The position numbers and the translations under genes are program-made. A stretch of DNA of 21,118 nt, taken from CAYUWH01 sp964448615. GTDB taxonomy: Bacteria > Patescibacteriota > Gracilibacteria > Peribacterales > Peribacteraceae. How positions within the stretch are numbered: the first letter of the stretch is position 1; each line of letters starts with the position of its first letter. The stretch is from positions 1 to 21,118 of the forward strand of contig CAYUWH010000024.1 in assembly GCA_964448615.1 (NCBI GenBank). Direction: 5' to 3'. Of the stretch, positions 13,871 through 19,314 are shown in pieces. The notes under the pieces were generated by a model. That model was not told the origin of the DNA. It was given only the letters and a program-made list of their open reading frames with translations, and did not search any database.

Positions 13871-15073
13871 ATGCGTCTCGCAATCGTCGCAGACTGGCTG
13901 ACCACTCCCGGCGGAGCTGAACAGGTGATCCAGGAATTCACCCTGCTCTATCCCGATGCGCCGCTCTTCACGACCGTCGCACGCGATGATTTTTTCCCGA
14001 AGGAACGACACAAAATCGTGCATCGCAGCCACTTGCAAAAGTTGTATCGACTACTGCCGCACCATCAGGTGCTACTCGCACAAATGCCGCGCGCCATTGA
14101 GGATCTGGACGTGCGAGGGTTCGATAGTATTCTCAGTTCCTCGCATGCGGTCGGCAAAGGCATTATTCCTTCGCCCGGCACGCTGCATGCTTGCTATTGT
14201 CACACTCCGATGCGCTATGCATGGGAAATGGAGAACGATTATCTGCGCGATTTCCGCGTGCCGTCGATGCTGCATAAAACGATCAAAGGCAAACTGCGTG
14301 AGTTGCGCAGATGGGATCTGACGACTGCGAAGCGCGTGGATCTTTTTTTTGCCAACTCCACCACAACGCAGGAGCGCATCCAGCGCATTTATAATCGCGA
14401 AAGTATTGTCATTCCGCCGCCGGTGGGGGATAGATTTTTTGAGGCACCGATTGGGAGACATGAGTCATCAGTTTCGAGTCATGAGACTCAATCGACTCAA
14501 GACTCTCGACTCAAGACTCATAACTACTTTCTCGCCGTCGGCCGCTTCGTCCCCTACAAGCGCTTCGACCTTCTCATTGAACTTGCCAACAAGCTCAAAC
14601 TTCCGCTAAAAATTGCAGGGAGAGGGCAGGATGAACAGCGACTCAAAGCAATGGCCGGACCAACCGTGGAATTTCTCGGCTTTGTCGCAGACGAACAGCT
14701 TCCTGCACTGTATGCAAATGCTCACGCACTCTTCTTCCCGCAAGTGGAAGATGCCGGAATTGTCTTGCTGGAAGCTCAAGCCTGCGGCACACCCGTAATC
14801 GCCTTCAATGCGGGCGGCGCGCGCGATGCCGTGAAGGATAGAGAGACCGGACTCTTTTTTGCGGAGCAAACCGTTGCGAGCCTTGAAGATGCCCTCAGGC
14901 GCTTTGAAACGATTGCCTGGAATCGTCCTGCCATCAGACAAAGCACTCAACCATTTTCGCGCATCGGTTTTCGCTGTCGCATTCAACACGAACTTTCCAC
15001 GGCGTACGATGCATTTCTCCGTCGCAAAACCTCCTATGCTCCAATCCCCGTTTCAACTCCTTCGGCCGTTTGA
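13871..15073 (+). CDS. Glycosyltransferase family 4 (GT-B fold), with an inserted repeat
   Basis: 400 aa. N-terminal GT-B half: RLAIVADWLTTPGGAEQVI (glycine-rich acceptor loop) and CYCHTPMRYAWEM, as in WbaZ-type mannosyl/rhamnosyl transferases. C-terminal half: VGRFVPYKRFDLLI, the donor-binding motif EDAGIVLLEAQACGTPVIAF with the E-x7-E pair, and GLFF. It transfers a nucleotide-sugar-derived hexose to a lipid-linked or surface glycan in the cytoplasm; donor unknown. At residues about 196-217, between the two halves, a Ser/Thr/His/Gln-rich stretch is encoded by repeat element C in frame. Most relatives have a short linker here. It overlaps the PgeF-like gene start by 38 bp. Confidence 0.88.
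   Translation: MRLAIVADWLTTPGGAEQVIQEFTLLYPDAPLFTTVARDDFFPKERHKIVHRSHLQKLYRLLPHHQVLLAQMPRAIEDLDVRGFDSILSSSHAVGKGIIPSPGTLHACYCHTPMRYAWEMENDYLRDFRVPSMLHKTIKGKLRELRRWDLTTAKRVDLFFANSTTTQERIQRIYNRESIVIPPPVGDRFFEAPIGRHESSVSSHETQSTQDSRLKTHNYFLAVGRFVPYKRFDLLIELANKLKLPLKIAGRGQDEQRLKAMAGPTVEFLGFVADEQLPALYANAHALFFPQVEDAGIVLLEAQACGTPVIAFNAGGARDAVKDRETGLFFAEQTVASLEDALRRFETIAWNRPAIRQSTQPFSRIGFRCRIQHELSTAYDAFLRRKTSYAPIPVSTPSAV
14460..14521. repeat. Element C: inverted 7-bp word arrays inside the glycosyltransferase gene
   Basis: The right part is tandem 7-bp units GACTCAA (14494-14500), GACTCTC, GACTCAA, GACTCAT (to 14521), with another GACTCAA at 14485. The left part has inverted units ATGAGTC (14460-14466), ATCAGTT, TCGAGTC (14474-14480). 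The outermost units are a perfect inverted pair. The stretch encodes low-complexity residues in the linker between the two GT-B domains and keeps the reading frame. Confidence 0.75.
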
Positions 15074-15707
15074 AGAAGTGCTCGATGTGCAATTGCTCAC
15101 GCGTGCGGATAACGTGCACACCGACGAACAGGCACTGACATTGCTCGGTGCCGAACGCATGGCAACCACAAAGCAAATACATGGAAATCGCACGATTGTT
15201 GTAACGGATGAAAGCCGCAGAGATGAAGAGGCTGACGGCATGATCACTGATGAGATCGGATTAACCCTCGCCATCCGTGCTGCGGATTGCCAGATTTTTG
15301 GCGTCTACGAGCCGCGTATGCACGTAGCCGGTGTGCTGCATGCAGGCTGGAGAGGACTGCTTGCCGGCGCGATTCCCGCGTTTATCTCGGCCTTCAGTCG
15401 TGCGCATCGTGTATCGCCCGCAGAGCTGCTGGTAGTCGCCGGCCCATCACTGTGCCAACAATGCGCGCAGTTCACGGATCCTTTAAAAGAATTACGCGGC
15501 ATTGATCCAAAATTTTTCGATGGACAACATGTGAATCTTCAAGGCATCGCTGACGATCAATTGTTCTCGCTGGGCATTGCCAAGGATCACTTTGAGCGGC
15601 ACCAAGACTGCACGCGTTGCAATCCTCAAACGTATTGGAGCTACCGATCCGATCCGGAATCGGTCAAACAGGGATTCCACAATGTACTCGCACTCACGCT
15701 CAAGTGA
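15036..15707 (+). CDS. pgeF: PgeF/YfiH-family protein (laccase-domain purine nucleoside phosphorylase type)
   Basis: 223 aa from the ATG at 15036; an alternative in-frame ATG is at 15009. Family zinc ligands are in place: H49 (KQIHG), C85 (RAADC) and H102 (LHAGWRG). The C-terminal motif DCTRCNPQTYWSYRSD (191-206) is also typical. The family was once called multicopper polyphenol oxidase; members act as purine nucleoside phosphorylase/adenosine deaminase, and the E. coli protein has been linked to correcting misincorporated amino acids in peptidoglycan precursors. Cytoplasmic. It overlaps the glycosyltransferase by 38 bp, so the two are co-transcribed. Repeat element D begins inside its stop codon. 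Confidence 0.88.
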   Translation: MLQSPFQLLRPFEEVLDVQLLTRADNVHTDEQALTLLGAERMATTKQIHGNRTIVVTDESRRDEEADGMITDEIGLTLAIRAADCQIFGVYEPRMHVAGVLHAGWRGLLAGAIPAFISAFSRAHRVSPAELLVVAGPSLCQQCAQFTDPLKELRGIDPKFFDGQHVNLQGIADDQLFSLGIAKDHFERHQDCTRCNPQTYWSYRSDPESVKQGFHNVLALTLK

Positions 15708-15800
15708 GTAGTTTGTAGTGGGTAGTGAGTAGTTTTTATGCGATTCCCTGCTCTGAGTTTTTTCGAGATACTACTCACTACTTACTACTCACTACAAACT
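15706..15800. repeat. Element D: inverted 7-bp word arrays starting in the pgeF stop codon
   Basis: The left arm is four 7-bp units GAGTAGT, TTGTAGT, GGGTAGT, GAGTAGT (15706-15733). The right arm is ACTACTC, ACTACTT, ACTACTC, ACTACAA plus ACT (15770-15800). The outer 11 bp pair perfectly (AGTTTGTAGTG at 15710-15720, CACTACAAACT at 15790-15800). The next 12 pair perfectly (15722-15733 with 15770-15781), leaving one extra 8-base bulge on the right arm. The loop is 36 bp. As RNA it would form a strong hairpin just behind pgeF, perhaps protecting or ending the message. Confidence 0.85.
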
Positions 15801-16054
15801 TCCCCGAAAACAGTTGAACTTCCACACGTTCAACAACTATCATGGCCCCGTCTCGATAACACGTCAGGTGCGGATTACGTTTCTTCTCTAACGACGCTCT
15901 CGGGAGGCCAACTCTCTGCGGATCGTGGTCCGCGGATGCGGTCACCCACCTGGTTTACCAGGGATAAAGCGTTTCCGCATCAACGGTTATTGGGCGTGCC
16001 TGCTCCAGCGAGTTAGGATTGTGATACATCACCTTTCCAGGCAAACTTGCCCGG
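15801..16054 (+). other. Gene-free stretch with several inverted repeats; possible structured leader
   Basis: No convincing gene is seen between element D and the ATG at 16055. Four hairpins can be drawn. GTTGAAC (15813-15819) pairs with GTTCAAC (15828-15834). GCGGA (15918-15922) pairs with TCCGC (15929-15933). GATGCGG (15935-15941) pairs with CCGCATC (15975-15981) and encloses CCTGG-TTTA-CCAGG (15949-15962). GTGAT/ATCAC is at 16021-16032. The nested arrangement would suit a structured RNA leader for the voltage-sensor/PH gene, but it matches no riboswitch or small RNA I know. No clear promoter was found. Confidence 0.35.
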
Positions 16055-17005
16055 ATGCTTCATGGACACGCAAAAGGCCAGATCATTCGAGAAGAATTGT
16101 GGGCAATTTTGCAGCATGGCTCGGGGCAGACGGGTCAGGCCTATAAATTTCTTTCGGCGATTCTGATTTTACTGTCCATCGCTATTCTTCCGCTGGAATT
16201 CCTCGGCGCCCTCGCGGAGTACCACGAAATGCTGTTGGCAGTGGAAATTGTGCTGACGGCACTGTTCACGGTTGATTATGCCCTGCACGTCTACAGCGCC
16301 CCTCATCGCTTGCGTTATATGTTCTCGTTTTTCGGGTTGGTAGACCTGCTCTCCATCTTGCCTTTCTTTCTCGTGCTGTTCGGAACCCAATATTTGCGCG
16401 CCTTCCGCTTGATTCGCTTGCTGCGCTTCGGAGAATTTGAAGCGGCGGTGACGGACGAGGAAAATGAACGAATACGAGGGGCGCTCGGTTTGGCGGAGGG
16501 GGAGCGTGTCGAATACTGCATATCCCGTCACCCCATGTATCTGCTGTTCAATGTGCTGCCGACCATCGTGGCCACCACGTTCGGCATCGCTTTGTTGCTC
16601 ATATTCCACTTTCACCCAATCAGCATTACCATCGCGACCATTCTCTTGCTGTTCGCGCTCATTTTTTTGTGGAGAACCTGGCTGAACTTCAGCTATGACG
16701 TGATCTACATCACGACACACCGCCTTGTATTTTATGATCAATTCTTGCTCGGACGAAGCATCAACCAGGTGAATTACCACGCCATCACCAACGTGCAGCC
16801 GAGCACGAAAAGCATTCTTGGATATTTGCTCGGATACGGCCTTCTCACGATCGAAACACCCGCTACCGAACAAGGGCATATTGAACTCAATATCGTGCAG
16901 CAACACGAAAAGGCGGCACAGATCATCATGCAAAAATGTCTTTCTCATCCGAAGATACCGCACGTCATACACGGCTCCTCTCACTCACCGACAGAAGGCA
17001 AATAG
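16055..17005 (+). CDS. Voltage-sensor domain fused to a bacterial PH (bPH_2-like) membrane protein
   Basis: 316 aa, six predicted membrane spans. Residues 30-128 read as a voltage-sensor module: S1 about 30-50, S2 about 58-80 with acids E64 and D74, S3 about 92-110 with D97 (VDLLSILPFF), and S4 with arginines at 115, 118, 121 and 124, every third residue as in Kv channels. The pore part (S5-selectivity filter-S6, TVGYG) is absent. Two spans (about 160-186 and 189-208) then lead into a PH-like domain (YDVIYITTHRLVFYDQF ... INQVNYHAITNVQPS ... GLLTIETPA) as in YdbS/YdbT-type proteins. Voltage-dependent positioning of a lipid- or protein-binding PH domain, or proton conduction as in Hv1, are inferences. 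It overlaps the convergent M23 gene by 25 bp. Confidence 0.82.
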   Translation: MLHGHAKGQIIREELWAILQHGSGQTGQAYKFLSAILILLSIAILPLEFLGALAEYHEMLLAVEIVLTALFTVDYALHVYSAPHRLRYMFSFFGLVDLLSILPFFLVLFGTQYLRAFRLIRLLRFGEFEAAVTDEENERIRGALGLAEGERVEYCISRHPMYLLFNVLPTIVATTFGIALLLIFHFHPISITIATILLLFALIFLWRTWLNFSYDVIYITTHRLVFYDQFLLGRSINQVNYHAITNVQPSTKSILGYLLGYGLLTIETPATEQGHIELNIVQQHEKAAQIIMQKCLSHPKIPHVIHGSSHSPTEGK

Positions 17006-17898
17006 GGAAGGGGATCGACCGGCGAACCGTCTTTAATCAATTGCAAATGCAGGTGTGCGCCGGTTGTCATATGCCCCGCGCCGGGCGTGCCGGGCAACCC
17101 GCCCGAAAGTGCGATCGCATCACCCGCATACACGTCATCCCCTTCGCTCACGAGAAATTTAGAGACGTGGCCGTAGAGCGTGGCAAAGCCATCGGTATGC
17201 TTGATGATCACGGAGTTAAAACCCATGCCGTTATCTTTCACCTGCGCGATCACACCATCCGCCGCGGCACGCACCACCGTTCCCTGTGGCACGGGAATAT
17301 CAACCGCCTGGTGCGGCATGCCAAACAGTTTTTGATAGCCTGCATCGTCAAATTCGGCGGAAATTCCCATCATGGGTTTTACGGGCCACACGAACGATAC
17401 CTCCCGTGTAGAAGCTTGGGCACTCACGGAAACACGCATCGCGAATCCTTGCGCCTCCCAAATCTGACTGAAGGCATTTGCCAATTCAAGCTCGGCTGCG
17501 TGTTTGTTCACGAGCAAGGCCGTCAACCGATCGCGCGCATCGATCAATTCTTCCTGTAACTCCGGATCGTTCGAACGCACTGCCTCCAGTTGTTGCAACT
17601 CTTCGCGCAAAATATCTTCGCGACGACTGAGAATTTCTTGCTTGATGCGCAACGCTTTCGCATCTTGCTCAGCTTGTTGCACGGCCAGCGCGTTGGCAAT
17701 CCCCGCCCCGCCTTCGGGAGGAACGGAGCCGACCGCGGCGGTGATCATCGATTGAGATGCAGCGTTTTTTTCAGCAACTGCCGGCGCTTCGGGTTTGCCT
17801 GTGCCGGTATTCGCATAAAAAAACACGGCAGCAATCGCACTCATCCAGAAGAGGAGTGATCCCGGGCGCGGAATGTCGAGTTCAATACGAACCATCAT
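16981..17898 (-). CDS. Membrane-anchored coiled-coil M23 family peptidase
   Basis: 305 aa. One N-terminal anchor (about 13-29), a linker, a coiled coil (about 70-145, heptad-like Leu/Ala with many Glu, Gln and Arg), then the M23 domain. Active-site residues are H196 and D200 (PHQAVD), H244 (TLYGH) and H282/H284 (AHLHLQ); all are present, so it is likely an active endopeptidase rather than an EnvC-type activator. The coiled-coil plus M23 layout recalls EnvC/NlpD- and MepM-like proteins at division sites, so a role in septal wall cleavage is inferred. Two tandem ATGs mark the start (17898 and 17895). It is divergent from the ATP-grasp gene across 86 bp. Confidence 0.87.
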   Translation of the reverse strand: MMVRIELDIPRPGSLLFWMSAIAAVFFYANTGTGKPEAPAVAEKNAASQSMITAAVGSVPPEGGAGIANALAVQQAEQDAKALRIKQEILSRREDILREELQQLEAVRSNDPELQEELIDARDRLTALLVNKHAAELELANAFSQIWEAQGFAMRVSVSAQASTREVSFVWPVKPMMGISAEFDDAGYQKLFGMPHQAVDIPVPQGTVVRAAADGVIAQVKDNGMGFNSVIIKHTDGFATLYGHVSKFLVSEGDDVYAGDAIALSGGLPGTPGAGHMTTGAHLHLQLIKDGSPVDPLPYLPSVGE

Positions 17899-17931
17899 CG
17901 CGAGGATACCTGTACCGACGCAGGGTGCTGA

Positions 17932-17960
17932 TTGACAGTGATCCAGAGATGGTTTTAAAG
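17932..17960 (+). promoter_or_regulatory. Promoter of the ATP-grasp gene
   Basis: A perfect TTGACA at 17932-17937 is followed after 16 bp by TTTAAA (17954-17959). The start would be near 17966, leaving a leader of about 19 nt without a Shine-Dalgarno site. Confidence 0.5.
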
Positions 17961-17984
17961 CTCCACCAGCGCTATTGTCTCACT

Positions 17985-19004
17985 ATGCCCTCCAGGAAGC
18001 CAACGATTCGTCTGCCCTTCATCACGCAGATGATGGTGAAGTTATGCCCGCGCATCGGCGCCAAGGTGCTTATTGAACCCGAGTTTGGGTACGTGGGGCA
18101 GATTACCTTTCGCAACGGCAAGCGGACGTTTTTTCGTAATCGCAACTCAAGCATCAATGCGCATGGCGCCGTGGAGATCGCACGCGACAAGGGATACACG
18201 TCATTTTTTTTGAAGCGGATGGGCTATCGCACGCCCATTGAGCAGACATTTTTTTCGGATGCGCTGTGCAAACATTTAAAGACGAAACGAGATGCACGAG
18301 CGGCCTCTGCGTACGCCGCGAAAATCGGCTATCCCGTGATCGTGAAACCGAACCATCTCAGCCAAGGCGAACTCGTGGTGAAATGTTGGAATGCACAAGA
18401 AGTCGCAAAAACTGCGGCGATGATTTTACAAAAAGACAGCGTGATGCTCGTGCAGAAATTTATCGAAGGCAGAGACTATCGCGTCGTAGTGCTCGATGGG
18501 GAAGTGATCTCCGCGTACGAACGCATTGCTCTTTCCGTCACCGGTGACGGAACAAAGACGATAGCCAGACTTTTGCGCGAACTGGAGCGGTCTTTCGCAC
18601 GTGATGGACGCGACACGATTTTGGATCTTGAGGACTTCCGGTTTCGCTGGAAATTGAAAAACCTGAAACTGAGACTCGCCTCCGTTCCAAAAAAAGGAGA
18701 GAAGATTTTCCTCCTCGATAATGCCAATCTTTCCACGGGCGGAATCTCCATCGATGTCACCGATCACATTCACGCTGACTATCGCGCACTCGTGTGTAAC
18801 GCCGCTCGCGATATGGAACTGCGTCTCGCGGGAGTGGACATTCTTACTTCCGATCTTTCGAAACCCCTCGATCCGCATCATGTGATTTTGGAAATCAACG
18901 CCGCCCCGGGATTAGATCACTACGCTTCCTCCGGAAAAAAACAGAAAAAGATCGTGGAAGGGTTATATTTGAAAGTGCTAAAGGCGTTGGAAAGGGATGT
19001 GTAA
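17985..19004 (+). CDS. Free-standing ATP-grasp ligase, cyanophycin-synthetase-like domain
   Basis: 339 aa from the ATG at 17985; the frame is open further upstream but runs antisense into the M23 gene and across its promoter. The ATP-grasp fold is seen from YPVIVKPNHLSQGELVVK (116-133), VQKFIEGRDYRVVVLDGEV (156-174) and SVTGDGTKTIARLL, to DNANLSTGGISIDVTD (245-260) and ILEINAAPG (301-309) with metal ligands E303 and N305. This run of motifs matches the ATP-grasp part of cyanophycin synthetase and related peptide ligases. The Mur-ligase half of CphA is absent, so it is not a cyanophycin synthetase. ATP-dependent joining of an amino acid to a carboxylate is expected; substrates are unknown. Confidence 0.82.
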   Translation: MPSRKPTIRLPFITQMMVKLCPRIGAKVLIEPEFGYVGQITFRNGKRTFFRNRNSSINAHGAVEIARDKGYTSFFLKRMGYRTPIEQTFFSDALCKHLKTKRDARAASAYAAKIGYPVIVKPNHLSQGELVVKCWNAQEVAKTAAMILQKDSVMLVQKFIEGRDYRVVVLDGEVISAYERIALSVTGDGTKTIARLLRELERSFARDGRDTILDLEDFRFRWKLKNLKLRLASVPKKGEKIFLLDNANLSTGGISIDVTDHIHADYRALVCNAARDMELRLAGVDILTSDLSKPLDPHHVILEINAAPGLDHYASSGKKQKKIVEGLYLKVLKALERDV

Positions 19005-19050
19005 TTTTTAAGATGGGCTTGCCATGTACCGGAGCGAAGCGACTGGCTCA

Positions 19051-19126
19051 TGGCAGGCGCGGTAGGGATCGAACCTACGACCCTCGGTTTTGGAGACCGA
19101 TGCTCTACCAACTGAGCTACGCGCCT
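19051..19126 (-). tRNA. tRNA-Trp (anticodon CCA)
   Basis: 76 nt on the minus strand. Acceptor AGGCGCG pairs with CGCGCCT. The D arm is GCTCAGTTGGTAGAGC. The anticodon stem TCGGT/ACCGA has loop CTCCAAA, giving anticodon CCA. The T arm contains GTTCGATCC. Discriminator G and CCA are encoded. It reads UGG. A short inverted repeat (GCCATG at 19021-19026, CATGGC at 19049-19054) sits at its 3' end without a T-run. Confidence 0.96.
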
Positions 19127-19210
19127 ATGATCCTTGAACGCCTATTTTCTCATGTCTTGCCCCAGTTTACCCTCTTGTAATGCGCGAGAAAACACGCTTT
19201 TCGTATGAAA

Positions 19211-19303
19211 TTGACAAACATCAATAACATGTTTACTCCAGACAATACTCTCTATTTTACGCAATATACGTAGGGGGACGAACATGCGTTTTTTTGCTAT
19301 AAT
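19211..19303 (+). promoter_or_regulatory. Two candidate promoters of the giant surface protein gene
   Basis: Upstream: TTGACA at 19211-19216, a 16-bp spacer, then TTTACT at 19233-19238 preceded by TGT (extended -10), giving a leader of about 70 nt that keeps the GAGAGGA at 19304-19310 as ribosome binding site. Downstream: a perfect TATAAT at 19298-19303 preceded by TGC, which would start the message only about 5 nt before the ATG. Both may be used; the first fits the ribosome site better. Confidence 0.5.
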
Positions 19304-19314
19304 GAGAGGATTTC

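Noticed and set aside
13745..14038. N-terminal extension of the FtsQ-like frame to 408 aa
   Set aside because: The extension is antisense to the glycosyltransferase and translates repeat element B as GLFGFFGLFG; the ATG at 13744 gives the normal FtsQ layout.
14859..15035. 59-residue N-terminal extension of the PgeF-like protein
   Set aside because: It lies out of frame over the glycosyltransferase C-terminus and matches no part of the family, which begins near the 15036 ATG.
12268..15800. CRISPR array as explanation of the short repeats
   Set aside because: Units are 7-9 bp, adjoining, inverted in two arms, without spacers, and no cas gene is present.
15949..15981. Signal recognition particle RNA, suggested by GTTTACCAGG
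   Set aside because: The universal GGAAGGAAGCAGC loop region is missing nearby; only a 10-base chance match remains.
15738..16016. 92-aa plus-strand frame between pgeF and the voltage-sensor gene
   Set aside because: It starts in the loop of element D, has no domain-like character or ribosome site, and runs through the inverted repeats.
17757..17984. 76-residue extension of the ATP-grasp protein
   Set aside because: It is antisense to the M23 gene and would cover the TTGACA promoter at 17932.
18920..19111. 63-aa minus-strand frame at tRNA-Trp
   Set aside because: It reads through the tRNA itself (MVEHRSPKPRVVGSIPTAPA), another common false ORF.
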